Position numbers and translations under genes: made by a program. The notes beneath the pieces are model-generated. The model did no database searches, was not told the origin of the DNA, and saw only the letters and a list, made by a program, of their open reading frames with translations. Below, in pieces: positions 9,996-18,546 of a DNA stretch of 64,000 bases (position 1 is the first letter of the stretch; each line of letters opens with the position of its first letter). The stretch is taken from the NCBI RefSeq assembly GCF_007741475.1, contig NZ_CP036261.1, positions 496,001-560,000 on the forward strand. The letters run 5' to 3'. Source of the DNA: Rosistilla ulvae (GTDB taxonomy: Bacteria; Planctomycetota; Planctomycetia; Pirellulales; Pirellulaceae).

Positions 9996-10389
9996 GGTGT
10001 GCCACTGGCTTCGCCAGTGTTCTCTAAGCGAAGTAATGGAATTGGAATTACTGACAAACTTTCCAATTCCGGTTCGGTTGCAATAGCGACGTCATTGTGT
10101 CAGCTGGGTTCATTAGACGGCCCGTTCGTGACGCTCTCCAAAGCATCGGAAGTGATGGCATGGTTTCCGAGCCACACCGAAAACAAGTTAAGCACTACCA
10201 TCAAGCTGGGCATCTGCATGAGTTAACGTTCTCGTGCATTCGAAGAATGCCCGTGCTGACGAACAATTCTTGGCAACTTTGGCAGAACGGACTGTTTTGC
10301 AGCATACAATGTTAGCCATTGGAGGCACGATTGGCTGTTCGGGCTTTGGGGCTTCGGTCGAGGAGCACTGGCGAAGCCAGTGGCACACC
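9996..10389. repeat. Inverted pair of 27-bp hairpin repeats bounding a 340-bp spacer
   Basis: 9996-10025 carries GGTGTGCCACTGGCTTCGCCAGTG and 10363-10389 carries its exact reverse complement CACTGGCGAAGCCAGTGGCACACC (shown here with spaces removed; each is one copy). Each copy also contains a short self-palindrome, CACTGGC-TTC-GCCAGTG. The enclosed sequence has only unconvincing ORFs. The whole 9890-10523 interval between the small His-rich gene and the DUF2254 gene otherwise shows no gene. It could be a degenerate mobile cassette or two independent insertions of one repeat family. Confidence 0.65.
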
Positions 10390-10523
10390 AAAGATGAACC
10401 GTTAGGACAATGCCCCCGCCGCCGGAAGCCTGTGGACGTTCTCGCGTGACGAAAGCCGGCCGGGGATTGCAGCGTCAGCTTCTTCGGTTTCATCTCCACC
10501 TCTTTTGAGAGTCCAGCATCCCA

Positions 10524-11894
10524 ATGAATGCGTCGATCATCACGCTTTGGACACGCGTTCGGGACAGCTACTGGTTCGTCCCCTCACTGCTGGTTGTCGG
10601 TTCGATTCTGCTCTCATTTGCCACGACGGCGCTGGACGAATCGCTTGGTTCGGACTGGATCGATGACATCGACTGGCTGTCGACAAATCAACCCGAGGGT
10701 GCGCGGGCGGTGCTGTCGACAGTCGCCGGATCGATGATCACGGTTGCCGGCGTGACGTTTTCGATGACGATCCTCTCGATCTCGCACACGACGTCGCAGA
10801 TCGGCCCGCGGCTGTTGAACAACTTCATGGCGGATAAAGCCAACCAGTTTACGCTGGGCGTTTTCATCTCGACCTTTATCTATTGCTTGATGGTCTTGCG
10901 AACCGTTCGCAGCGCCGAGAGCGCGCCGCCGGGCAGCGACGCGGTCGGCGATCTGGCGGGCGCGTTTGTGCCTCAGATCGCTGTGGTCATCGGCGTCCTG
11001 ATGGCGATCGCCAGCGTTGGCGTGCTGATCTTCTTCATCCATCACATCCCCGAAACGATCCATGTTTCGAATATCATCGCCAACATCGGCAAAGGGATCA
11101 ATCGACACATCGATGGACAGTTCCCCGCTCGCGTCGGAGAACCGCGGGACGAAGAGATCGACCGCCAACAGAAGCTTGAAATGCCGGACTGCTTCGATTC
11201 CACGGCCGTGCAAATCGATGCGACCACTAGCGGATATTTGGAATACATCGATGGCAACGGCTTGATGCAAATCGCTTGCCAACACGACTTGGTGATGAAG
11301 ATCGACCGCAGCCCCGGCGACTTCGTCACGCCCGCCAGCCTGCTGATGCTTGTTGCACCCCGGGAACGGATCGACGACGACATCCGCAAAGAACTCGCCG
11401 CGATGTTTGTCTTTGGCGTTCAACGGACCACCACGCAAGACCTGCGTTTTCAGATCAATCAATTGGTCGAAGTTGCGATGCGGGCGCTTTCGCCTGGAGT
11501 CAACGATCCTTTTACGGCGATCAGCTGTATGGATTGGTTGCAGTCGGCGTTGGAAAACCTGTCGGCTCGCGAACTGCCCGATTCGCATCGCTTCGACGAA
11601 TCGCAGAACCTCCGCTTGGTGGCGACGCCGGTCACGTTTGCCGGCTTCGCGTCGCTGGTCTTCGACCAATTGCGACCCTACGTCGCCGCGGACCGCAACG
11701 CTGCGCTGCGGATGATGACGATGCTGGGCGATCTCGCAGGGCAACCGATGCCCTCTCGCGATCGCCGCATGCTGTGCCGCCATGCCTGTGCCTTGCGTCG
11801 AGAGTGTCGCCGACTGCTGACCGATCGGCGGGCTCTCCACCGCGTCGGGCAGTCGTACCGCGAGGTGGTGCAGCGGTTGATCGCTTGTCGCTGA
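10524..11894 (+). CDS. DUF2254 domain membrane protein
   Basis: Predicted membrane protein of the DUF2254 (COG4325) family, 456 residues. Hydrophobic segments lie at about 17-37, 68-92, 108-128 and 150-175. The conserved stretch GSMITVAGVTFSMTILSIS and the motif SQIGPRLLNNFM follow the second span. The C-terminal half is soluble and contains the family's ALSPGVNDPFTAISCMDWL segment. No biochemical function is known for the family. It is a monocistronic unit that converges on the FKBP gene. Confidence 0.85.
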   Translation: MNASIITLWTRVRDSYWFVPSLLVVGSILLSFATTALDESLGSDWIDDIDWLSTNQPEGARAVLSTVAGSMITVAGVTFSMTILSISHTTSQIGPRLLNNFMADKANQFTLGVFISTFIYCLMVLRTVRSAESAPPGSDAVGDLAGAFVPQIAVVIGVLMAIASVGVLIFFIHHIPETIHVSNIIANIGKGINRHIDGQFPARVGEPRDEEIDRQQKLEMPDCFDSTAVQIDATTSGYLEYIDGNGLMQIACQHDLVMKIDRSPGDFVTPASLLMLVAPRERIDDDIRKELAAMFVFGVQRTTTQDLRFQINQLVEVAMRALSPGVNDPFTAISCMDWLQSALENLSARELPDSHRFDESQNLRLVATPVTFAGFASLVFDQLRPYVAADRNAALRMMTMLGDLAGQPMPSRDRRMLCRHACALRRECRRLLTDRRALHRVGQSYREVVQRLIACR

Positions 11895-11904
11895 AAATTA
11901 GGCA

Positions 11905-11940
11905 CAAAAAAACGCGTCGCACCAGTTCGGCGCGACGCGT
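11905..11940 (-). terminator. Rho-independent terminator of the FKBP gene
   Basis: Read on the minus strand, a perfect 9-bp stem ACGCGTCGC/GCGACGCGT (11932-11940 and 11912-11920) with an 11-nt loop is followed at once by a run of seven T (the seven A at 11905-11911 plus strand region). It lies 43 bp beyond the stop codon of the minus-strand peptidyl-prolyl isomerase and between two convergent genes. The poly-T is only on the minus-strand side. Confidence 0.8.
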
Positions 11941-11982
11941 GAGTGATTGCTAGTGCTGGGCTAGCGGAATGCTGTTGCTAGA

Positions 11983-12744
11983 TCAGTCGAGGATGTCGAG
12001 CAATTCGACTTCGAAGATCAACGCTTCGTTTGGACCGATGGTTGGCGGTTCGTTTGGATCGCGCGAGGGGGATCCACGCAGGCCGTAACCGAGGTCTGGC
12101 GGAATGTAGAGCATCCACTTGTCGCCAACTTTCATCTTCTGCAGTCCTTCAGTCCAACCGCGGATGACTTGGCCGACGCCAAACTGAGCCGGTTGGCCGC
12201 GCTGGACCGAGCTGTCGAAGACTTCGCCGTTGATCAGCTTGCCGGTGTAGTGGACGCTGACGGTGCTTTGTGCCGTCGGCGATGCGCCCGTTCCCTCTTT
12301 GATGACTTGGTATTGCAAGCCGCTCGGGAGGGTCACGACGCCTGGTTTCTTGCCGTTTGCGGCCAGGAAGGCGTCGGCTTTTTCTTTGTTGGGGCCGGCG
12401 ATCGCTTCCATCTTCTTTTCTTGTTCGCGAACGCGGGCTTCAGCTCGCTGTTGCAGCTGGGCGTCGATCGCTTGGAAAGCAGCTTGGATCTGTTCGGTCG
12501 TGATCTTTGGATTCGCCTTGCTGATCGCGTCGAAGATGCCCAAAGCGACCGAGGCGGTGTCGAGATCGCCCGCTTCGAAACCTTGGCGGCGCAACTGGCT
12601 GCCCATTTCGAGGCCGAGGGCGTAGCTGTTTACGTCTTTTACGCCCGATGCGGGGGCGGGGATCGAATCTTGGGACATAGCGTCTTGGATTGGCAGGGTG
12701 GAGAGGCAGGAGCAAAGCAGCCCGCAAAATAGCAAGCGTTTCAT
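11983..12744 (-). CDS. FKBP-type peptidyl-prolyl cis-trans isomerase, exported (FkpA/Mip-like)
   Basis: Catalyses prolyl isomerisation to help fold envelope proteins. The ATG at 12744 gives a 253-residue protein with a signal peptide (KRLLFCGLLCSCLSTLP). After it comes an N-terminal FKBP_N dimerisation helix region (about 30-130, with SYALGLEMGSQLRRQG) and a C-terminal FKBP domain (about 140-253). The FKBP domain is marked by SVHYTGKLINGEVFDSS, GWTEGLQKMKVGDKW and IPPDLGYGLRG. This architecture is that of Mip/FkpA periplasmic foldases. A terminator follows at 11905-11940. Confidence 0.93.
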   Translation of the reverse strand: MKRLLFCGLLCSCLSTLPIQDAMSQDSIPAPASGVKDVNSYALGLEMGSQLRRQGFEAGDLDTASVALGIFDAISKANPKITTEQIQAAFQAIDAQLQQRAEARVREQEKKMEAIAGPNKEKADAFLAANGKKPGVVTLPSGLQYQVIKEGTGASPTAQSTVSVHYTGKLINGEVFDSSVQRGQPAQFGVGQVIRGWTEGLQKMKVGDKWMLYIPPDLGYGLRGSPSRDPNEPPTIGPNEALIFEVELLDILD

Positions 12745-13046
12745 GGAGATGTTCCTAAGGGTGGAAATGTCGCCGCGGTGCAAAGTGGGCTGCGGCTGGT
12801 GTTTTACAGGATAGCAGGCTGGTCCGGTTGTGGCGAACCACGCCGGTCGACCCCCGCCGGGCAAAAGTTGTTTTTTTGCGTTTGGGCGGCTCCGCTGCGG
12901 AGCGATAGATGGCGGTTCGTTGATGAACCGTTGGGGGGCAGGGGGGTGGCTTCAGCTGAAACGCTGTATTGCCCCCGATGGGCCGTCGCAGGTTGGGCTC
13001 GATCGCCCTTCCCGCGTCGCTCTTTCAATCGATTGTGAAAATCGCG
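12745..13046. other. Intergenic region, FKBP/tpx
   Basis: 302 bases between two minus-strand genes. It holds the FKBP promoter region. A CTTCAGCTGAAACG stretch near 12951 resembles a degenerate copy of the GGCTTCAGCCGA repeat. Only weak ORFs with atypical composition are present, and I see no RNA gene. Confidence 0.5.
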
Positions 13047-13562
13047 TTAGCTGGCGTTTTTCAGGGCTTCTAGTGCCGCGTCGTAGTTAGGTTCGCTGGT
13101 CACTTCGCTAACGGTTTCGGCGTACAGGACGGTTCCCTTGGAATCGAGTACGACGACCGCGCGGGTCAACAGCTTCAGTTCATCGATCGTCATGCCGTAA
13201 GCCGCACCAAATTCACCGGTTTGGTAATCGCTGGCGGTCTGCATCGAGACGTTCTCGGCGCCACAGAAGCGAGCTTGCGCGAACGGAAGGTCGCGGCTGA
13301 TCGTGACTGCGTTGATCGAATCGCCCAGAGCGCCCAACGATTCGTTGAACTTCTTGGTTTGGATCGCGCAGACGCCGGTGTCCAACGAAGGGACGATGCT
13401 CAACAGAGCTGGCTTGCCCTTGAGATCGGCGAGGGTCAGTGTTTGCATCCCGTCTTTGTAGTAGTGCAAGGTGAAATCGGGGGCGGTGCTGCCCACGGTC
13501 AGTTCTTCGCCTTGCAACGTCATCGGGTTGCCTTTGAATGTGATCACTCCGCTGCGCGCCAT
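13047..13562 (-). CDS. tpx: Thiol peroxidase (atypical 2-Cys peroxiredoxin)
   Basis: Reduces hydrogen peroxide and alkyl hydroperoxides using thioredoxin. The 171-residue protein is the standard Tpx length, with the N-terminal VITFKGNPMTLQG strand. The peroxidatic cysteine is in PSLDTGVCAIQT (Cys65) and the resolving cysteine in ARFCGAENV (Cys100); their 35-residue spacing matches the Tpx subfamily. It lacks a signal peptide, so it is cytosolic. Minus-strand gene upstream of the FKBP gene but 300 bp away, so probably its own unit. Confidence 0.95.
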   Translation of the reverse strand: MARSGVITFKGNPMTLQGEELTVGSTAPDFTLHYYKDGMQTLTLADLKGKPALLSIVPSLDTGVCAIQTKKFNESLGALGDSINAVTISRDLPFAQARFCGAENVSMQTASDYQTGEFGAAYGMTIDELKLLTRAVVVLDSKGTVLYAETVSEVTSEPNYDAALEALKNAS

Positions 13563-13760
13563 CTTCGTATCTCCGCTATTTGGGTTGGATTAACTTCATC
13601 GCATTGCATTCGTGTGGGTGTCGCGAATGCGTTGAGTGAAGTATGGCGAAGATCGATGGCGTGGCAAAGGGCGTGTGTTTCCACCGCCCTGGATGCTGTT
13701 GTGGATCGCTGGATTATGACCAGGCGATCCCGCGGTAGATCCGGTGGCGATCAGCCTCGA

Positions 13761-14012
13761 TTACCAGTGGACTTCGATCTGGTTGTCGACTTGGTCGGCG
13801 CCGGGGACGCTGCGGACAGCTTCCTGGGCCATCTGTTTGATAAAATAACTGCGGACGGTGCCGCTGAGGACGACGTTTTGGCCGTCGGCATGCGGTCGGA
13901 TGCCCATGCCACGCAGGTGCGGATGTTGGCGGATGACGCTGTCGACGCGGATTTGCAACGGTTCGATGTCGTGTTGGGCCGGAAGGGTTTGTGTGGTCAT
14001 TTGATCTGCCAT
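13761..14012 (-). CDS. BON-domain protein
   Basis: An 83-residue protein that is almost entirely one BON domain (about 18-83). Visible marks are the alpha-beta pattern IRVDSVIRQHPHLRGMGI, the conserved VVLSGTVRSYFIKQMAQEA with the key Gly, and VPGADQVDNQIEV at the end. BON domains bind lipids or polysaccharides and are usually exported, but no signal peptide is seen here. The ATG at 14012 is preferred over one at 14063 because the domain begins soon after it. It lies 198 bp upstream of tpx on the same strand. Confidence 0.8.
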   Translation of the reverse strand: MADQMTTQTLPAQHDIEPLQIRVDSVIRQHPHLRGMGIRPHADGQNVVLSGTVRSYFIKQMAQEAVRSVPGADQVDNQIEVHW

Positions 14013-14388
14013 AGGGTTTGTGGGGAGGATTGGCTTTCGCCATAAAAAGGATTCGGCAGTCAAATGCTTGCACCCTTAGGATAATTTGGTGTTCGTGCTT
14101 AGAAAATGTATCGGCAGCGGTGTCGGTGACGGTTGTGCCGGATCTAACGCTGGTCGGCTGGCAAAATGGTCGCACGAGGTGCTTTGTGGTCATTTCGTAG
14201 TGGAAGTGGCTGGCGTTGGGGTGGGGCGTTATAACCGAAACACCCGCTCTGAAACGGGACGTTTGCAGAGGAAATGTTGTGCGGGCGATTGCTGTCGGGC
14301 GGTCGAGCCGGTTGGGGGTGATTACCGTGGAGGGATCTGCTGGTAGAAGTTTTGCAGTGATTCTCGAGTTCTTTAATCGAGCTGATTT
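14013..14388. other. Divergent intergenic region, BON protein/M48 protease
   Basis: 376 bases separating divergently transcribed genes, so it must contain both promoters. No protein-like ORF, RNA gene or clear repeat is visible. I could not assign convincing -35/-10 boxes. Confidence 0.4.
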
Positions 14389-15696
14389 ATGCCCGTGTAT
14401 TGGTTTGCCCTACTGATTTCCGTTCTGTTGTCGGCCTCTTCGACCGACATGCTGACGCTGCCGAGCCCGTTTGTGACGGCGTTTGGGATGGTGATGTTGT
14501 GGGGTGTCATCGCCAAAGGGTTTGCGATCCTGAATGCTCAGCAGGTGCTGCGGCAGCAGGCGAGCTTTGATCAGGCGGCTCGTAAGCTCTCGCGTCAGTT
14601 GAATTGCTTGCGTTGGTTGTGGCTGCCGCTGGGAGCCGTTGGGCTGACGGCCTGCGGTTTTTCGCAAGCTGTCGAGGATTCGCCGATCGGTGCATCGATG
14701 GTGTTGGGGGCGATGGGGATGTTGATTCCTAGCCTGGCTGCCGTGTCATCGACTTGGCTGGCCGAGCGACAGTTTTCCGATTGGGTCGGCGAAGCGGAGC
14801 CGGTTCAGAACGAGAGCGATTCGCCGTCGCGGTTCCCGACGCTACATGCGGTTGTGGAATCGCTGCGGTTGCAAGCGGCGTGGATCTTGTTGCCGGTCTT
14901 GTTTGTGTTTGCTGTGATCGATGTGGTGAATTTCGGGTTTGTCGGCGCCGATTCGCAGCATCGTTGGGTCGGCGGCGCGGCCGGTTTACTCTGCTTGCCC
15001 TTCTTTTTGCCGATGCTGATCCGTTTCATTTGGAGCACGCGGCGGTGCGAACACGATCCGCAATCGGCTTGGTTAGTCGATGTCGTTCGCGCGTCGGGCT
15101 TGCGGCATTTTCGAATCCGCCGGTGGGAAACCGAAGGGCGGATCTGCAGCGCTTTAGTCGCCGGATTCATTCCCGGTTTCCGGATGTTGTTGCTCAGCGA
15201 CGCCCTCTTGGACCGACTGGATCGCAAATCGACGACGATGGTGGTGCTGCACGAATTGGCACATGTCCGCCGCTGGCACATCGCGCTGCGGATGTTGACG
15301 CTGGTTCCAACCTGGGGGATCGTCGGTTTCATCGGTTCTCATTTTGCAGGGGCTCCGCTGCAGCAGGGGGCTGTCGTCGCGGCGGGCTTGCTGCTGACGC
15401 TGTTAGCGCTGCGTTGGGTTTCTCACGCGACCGAACTGGATGCCGATCGCTACGCCTGCTCGCTGGCTGCTCAGATCGCGGCGGCGGATTCGGGGAATCG
15501 CATGCAGGGGGCGGTTCCGGCGTCGGAGGTCGATGCAGCCTATGTGCTCGCATCGGCGTTGGTCGATGTCTGCAGCGACAATCCCAAAGCTTGCCGGGCC
15601 AGTTGGATGCACCCGAGTCTGGCGACTCGCGTCGATCGACTGCATCGGGTCGCCAATCCCGCTGTCTCGCAGCAATCATCGCTTCAGCAGGTCTGA
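14389..15696 (+). CDS. Membrane-bound M48-type zinc metalloprotease
   Basis: A 435-residue integral membrane protease. Hydrophobic segments lie at about 3-18, 28-48, 75-95, 102-122, 165-185 and 195-215 and two follow the active site (about 303-320, 327-345). The zinc motif VVLHELAHVRRWH (His288-Glu289-His292) and the downstream ELDADRYA (Glu349, third ligand) define a gluzincin of the M48/HtpX-Ste24 type. The basic pre-catalytic segment FRMLLLSDALLDRLD is typical. The family degrades damaged membrane proteins or processes prenylated peptides; the substrate here is unknown. Confidence 0.88.
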   Translation: MPVYWFALLISVLLSASSTDMLTLPSPFVTAFGMVMLWGVIAKGFAILNAQQVLRQQASFDQAARKLSRQLNCLRWLWLPLGAVGLTACGFSQAVEDSPIGASMVLGAMGMLIPSLAAVSSTWLAERQFSDWVGEAEPVQNESDSPSRFPTLHAVVESLRLQAAWILLPVLFVFAVIDVVNFGFVGADSQHRWVGGAAGLLCLPFFLPMLIRFIWSTRRCEHDPQSAWLVDVVRASGLRHFRIRRWETEGRICSALVAGFIPGFRMLLLSDALLDRLDRKSTTMVVLHELAHVRRWHIALRMLTLVPTWGIVGFIGSHFAGAPLQQGAVVAAGLLLTLLALRWVSHATELDADRYACSLAAQIAAADSGNRMQGAVPASEVDAAYVLASALVDVCSDNPKACRASWMHPSLATRVDRLHRVANPAVSQQSSLQQV

Positions 15697-15969
15697 CATT
15701 AGACGGCGAGACTGGACGTTGGAGTGGAGCCTTCAGGCGATTTCAGCTAGCCGGATTCAGCGAGTCAAATTCAGTGCCGCGTGAGTCGGCTGAAGCCACG
15801 ACTCCTGCGTTTGTGACGTTTGCCTGCGGGTTTCCCATTGGAATCGTATTTTCTGGAAATCTCAGAAAAACGCGAACCCGTTCGGATCGCAGGCGTCTAA
15901 GTGGGCGAAGCAGGTCGTATTTATTGGCGGCTGAGTCGGAAACTGTTACCGATTTGGGCCGATAAATGA
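15697..15969. other. Intergenic region with degenerate GGCTTCAGCCGA-type repeats
   Basis: The stretch contains GTTGGAGTGGAGCCTTCAGG near 15719 and the inverted form GTCGGCTGAAGCCACGACTC near 15786, both degenerate relatives of the repeat at 2015-2110. They face each other about 50 bp apart. No gene is supported here. Confidence 0.5.
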
Positions 15970-15999
15970 TTGACAAGAGTCCGTCGCATTGGCGATGAT
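15970..15999 (+). promoter_or_regulatory. Candidate sigma-70 promoter ahead of the leader ORF/sigma factor
   Basis: A perfect TTGACA (15970-15975) is followed after an 18-nt spacer by GATGAT (15994-15999), which matches 4 of 6 positions of the -10 consensus. It lies about 130 bp before a strong Shine-Dalgarno (AAGGAGG near 16120) and about 770 bp before the sigma-factor start. The weak -10 keeps this tentative. Confidence 0.35.
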
Positions 16000-16132
16000 C
16001 TTGTTAGGGACCGTTGCCCGGTGCGGTGAAGGTCCTGGTTTCAATGTTTGTTTTCCGGAGCTGGTTGTTGTTAACCAGCCCTACATTTTCTGAACTTCTC
16101 TATTCGCGTTGCTATCGCGAAGGAGGCCTCAA

Positions 16133-16464
16133 GTGCGTAACGAAATTATTACCAATGCTGTTGTTAACGTCGTCGATCGTGAAGATCGCGTGGTCGTTAT
16201 TGGCTGCTTGGTCGTAGTGCGCCGCCTCCATCTGCGCCTAAAACAGCAGCTTCTAAGTTACGCGAAAGCCTTTGCCAGTTGCGGCATGCCTACGGGCATG
16301 CCGTATCCGATGACCCGCTGTTGGCGGGTCTGTACGGAGACGACGTCAGCGATGCTGATGTCCGGTGGCACGCAAGGGCTGTCATCGAGCGGGCTGGTAT
16401 TGATGCCAGCAATGGCCGGATCGCGAAACGCCTGAACTTCAGGCCGCTCGTACAAATCTGGTGA
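16133..16464 (+). pseudogene. Possible frameshifted small gene or structured leader upstream of the sigma factor
   Basis: A GTG at 16133 is preceded by the best Shine-Dalgarno in the region, AAGGAGG with a 6-nt gap. From it reads VRNEIITNAVVNVVDREDRV, which looks coding for about 30 codons. That frame then becomes implausible. Another frame is open from 16183, becomes plausible after about 16210 (SAPPPSAPKTAAS linker, then an acidic/helical stretch with AGLYGDDVSDADVRWHARA) and ends at the TGA at 16462. Together this suggests one gene of about 110 codons with a frame change near 16200. The same DNA also contains strong hairpins: GGCATGCC-TACG-GGCATGCC (16283-16302), GACCCGC/GCGGGTC (16312-16330) and GCTGG/CCAGC (16393-16410). 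No family is recognised. Confidence 0.35.
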
Positions 16465-16768
16465 TTACTAGGGCTTTCGGCTGTGAAAGTTCGCTCGTGC
16501 ACGATCCCTGCGGGATGATCGCGTTCGATCGGCGTATCCACTGATTGCCCAAGAATCGGGGTTCTTTGATCTGTGTTGTCGTACCTACAGAGGACGGCGA
16601 TGCGTTGATTGGGAACCACCGCGGAACTTCGCTCGCACCTTCGGTTGATGTGTGCAGCGTGTTCTTGAGACGGAATTGTTTCAATCGATTTCCATTCAAC
16701 GCCGGGTGTGGCTAGGCCCCCAGAGCGCTGCGTGGAGCAAGACGCTTCGGGAAAAGGAAAACATTAGT
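16465..16768. other. Untranslated region upstream of the sigma factor
   Basis: 304 bases. A small hairpin ATCCC-tgc-GGGAT lies at 16504-16516. A frame upstream of the sigma-factor ATG stays open for 39 codons but has no family-like content. I see no tRNA or gene; it may be a long 5' leader. Confidence 0.4.
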
Positions 16769-17344
16769 ATGTCTACGGCATTTCTTTCGGATCTGCGAAA
16801 TCAGACCGTTGCCGAATTGGTAACCGCCGCTCAAGCAGGCGACCGGCTCGCATTTGGTGAATTGTTCGACCGCTACCGGCCTCAGGTCATCGGGTTGGCG
16901 ATTCGTCGCTTGGGTAGCGTCGACGAGGCTGAAGAGTTGGCACAGGACGTGTTTGTGCAAGCGATGCAAAAGATCGATCAGTTGCGAGTGCCAGAAGCCT
17001 TCGGCGGCTGGGTTCGTCAGATCGTGCATCGGATGGCGATCAACCGGTTCACTCGGCGGCCTCGCGCCGTCGCGTGCGACCCGGTGACGCTCGACGCAAC
17101 TTGCTTTGATTCGGGAACTCCCGAGGATGTGGCGATCGATCGCGAGAACGCCGCCTACATCCACGAGGGCCTGGGCCGACTTGGCGATATGGATCGGCAG
17201 ACGTTGGAAGCGTTTTATCTCGACGGGCAGAGCTTGATCGAGATGAGCGACGCTTTCGACGCGCCGGTCGGTACGATCAAGCGGCGTCTGCACGTCGCTC
17301 GCAAGCGACTGGCCAAGGAGCTGGATGTTTTGCAGGCGGTTTGA
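16769..17344 (+). CDS. ECF-type RNA polymerase sigma factor
   Basis: A 191-residue sigma-70 family protein directing RNA polymerase to a special promoter set. Region 2 (about 25-100) shows AFGELFDRYRPQVIGLAIRR, the core-binding DEAEELAQDVFVQAMQ, and the -10-reading segment with FGGWVRQIVHRMAINRFTRR. Region 4 (about 130-185) has LDGQSLIEMSDAFDAPVGTIKRRLHVARKRL, the -35-reading helix-turn-helix. Start ATG 16769 with AAGGA 12 nt upstream. No anti-sigma gene follows; the next gene is convergent. Regulation may instead act through its long leader. Confidence 0.9.
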   Translation: MSTAFLSDLRNQTVAELVTAAQAGDRLAFGELFDRYRPQVIGLAIRRLGSVDEAEELAQDVFVQAMQKIDQLRVPEAFGGWVRQIVHRMAINRFTRRPRAVACDPVTLDATCFDSGTPEDVAIDRENAAYIHEGLGRLGDMDRQTLEAFYLDGQSLIEMSDAFDAPVGTIKRRLHVARKRLAKELDVLQAV

Positions 17345-17421
17345 TCGGGCAGCTGGAAACGGCTTGCCGATTGCGAGAGTTCTTCTCGAGCGGTCGGTGA
17401 GCTGCGTTGTTGTGCCTTCGC

Positions 17422-17844
17422 TCAGTCGTTTGACTTGCGTGGCAGAGCGACCATGATCCAGGCGGCGATCCAGGCGAGTCCGCCCAGCGGCGTGATCGCT
17501 CCCATCACGGGAAGGTTGAGTGCGACCAGAAGGTACAGGCTGCCGCTGAAGAGCAGGGTGCCGAGAGTCATCAGCGTGATGATCGTCAGATATTTACCGC
17601 GGTTGTAGTGTCCAGCGACCGCTGCCATGGCGACCAACGCGACCGCGTGCAGCAGATGGTATCGCACGCCCACGTCGGCTTGTCCGACTCGCTTGGCGGC
17701 GACTTCTTCATACCCCTGATCGATCAACCAGGTCTCCAGCCCATGAGCGGTGAAAGCGCCGGCCATGATTCCGCTGGCTCCTAGAAGACCGGCGATCATC
17801 AGAACGCGGCGGACCGCGATTCCAGAGGCTTGGTTTGCGTTCAT
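17422..17844 (-). CDS. DUF423 small membrane protein
   Basis: A 140-residue protein with four hydrophobic segments matching the DUF423/YgdD family. Visible marks are the N-terminal GLLGASGIMAGAFTAHGLE (conserved GAFGAHGL-type motif), YHLLHAVALVAMA, FSGSLYLLVAL and ITPLGGLAWIAAWI. The family's function is unknown. It starts 11 bases after the stop of the receiver gene on the same strand, so the two are probably one transcript, although no functional link is known. Confidence 0.88.
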   Translation of the reverse strand: MNANQASGIAVRRVLMIAGLLGASGIMAGAFTAHGLETWLIDQGYEEVAAKRVGQADVGVRYHLLHAVALVAMAAVAGHYNRGKYLTIITLMTLGTLLFSGSLYLLVALNLPVMGAITPLGGLAWIAAWIMVALPRKSND

Positions 17845-17855
17845 CTTGTTCGCCG

Positions 17856-18260
17856 TTAGGTTTGGGCCAGTAGGTTCGCGACGCTGGCGATCAATTTGTC
17901 CATCGCAAACGGCTTGCGAATGTAATCGCTGACGCCCAACAGTTCGGCGTACGCCTTGTGTCGGCTTCCCTCGTTGCCGGTGATCATGACGACTGGCAGC
18001 GGTTCTTCGCGGACGCGGCGAAGCTTTTCCAGAACCAGGAATCCGCTGCGCTTGGGCATCATCATGTCCAGGATCATCAGTTGCGGATTCTCTCGCTCGG
18101 CCAACGCGAGTCCCTGGTTGCCGTCTCGCGCCACTACCACCTGGTACCCGTTGGCTTCGAGAGCGTAGCGGATCGAATCGACGATCTCGTTGTCGTCGTC
18201 GACGATCAGGATCTTTGGAGCATCGGCTTTCGACTGAGTTTCGGCAGCAGGATCAGTCAT
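17856..18260 (-). CDS. Stand-alone response-regulator receiver protein
   Basis: A single CheY-like receiver domain without an output domain. KILIVDDD marks the acidic pocket, LMILDMMMPKRSG carries the phospho-acceptor Asp, PVVMITG the conserved Thr, and YIRKPF the conserved Lys. It is about 134 residues from the ATG at 18260. An alternative ATG at 18308 would add 16 residues rich in Pro/Arg; neither start has a strong Shine-Dalgarno. Likely acts by protein-protein contact in a phosphorelay; the partner kinase is not in the neighbourhood. Confidence 0.88.
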   Translation of the reverse strand: MTDPAAETQSKADAPKILIVDDDNEIVDSIRYALEANGYQVVVARDGNQGLALAERENPQLMILDMMMPKRSGFLVLEKLRRVREEPLPVVMITGNEGSRHKAYAELLGVSDYIRKPFAMDKLIASVANLLAQT

Positions 18261-18546
18261 ACGTGGGAATCCAGATTCAAGGGGAGGGCGGGGTGGACGG
18301 TCTGTCATCTTAAAGGACGCTAAACGTTGGCGACAGACCGCAGCGAAGGTTGGCGAAATGATTCCGCCAATCGTTTTATCTTACTTCGATGGCCGTGCAA
18401 TCGGAACGATCCGAACAAAGCGTTATTTTGCCTAGTCGTTAACTTTTTCTAGCCTTCCCTGACGATCAATCTCTTCGTACTCGTCACAGTTTGCGTGGTA
18501 CGTTTTCTTGTTCCGATTCAGCACCGCCACATTGGGGAAGTCTAGA

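Noticed and set aside
9951-10226. A 91-codon ORF within the inverted-repeat spacer
   Set aside because: Starts in the repeat, no Shine-Dalgarno and no protein-like pattern.
12804-13028. A 74-codon minus-strand ORF between tpx and the FKBP gene
   Set aside because: Low-complexity, Arg/Pro-rich, no start signal.
16440-16500. A rRNA/tRNA-like word (CTAGTAATC on the minus strand)
   Set aside because: Too short and isolated. Flanking sequence does not match 16S rRNA or fold as a tRNA cloverleaf.
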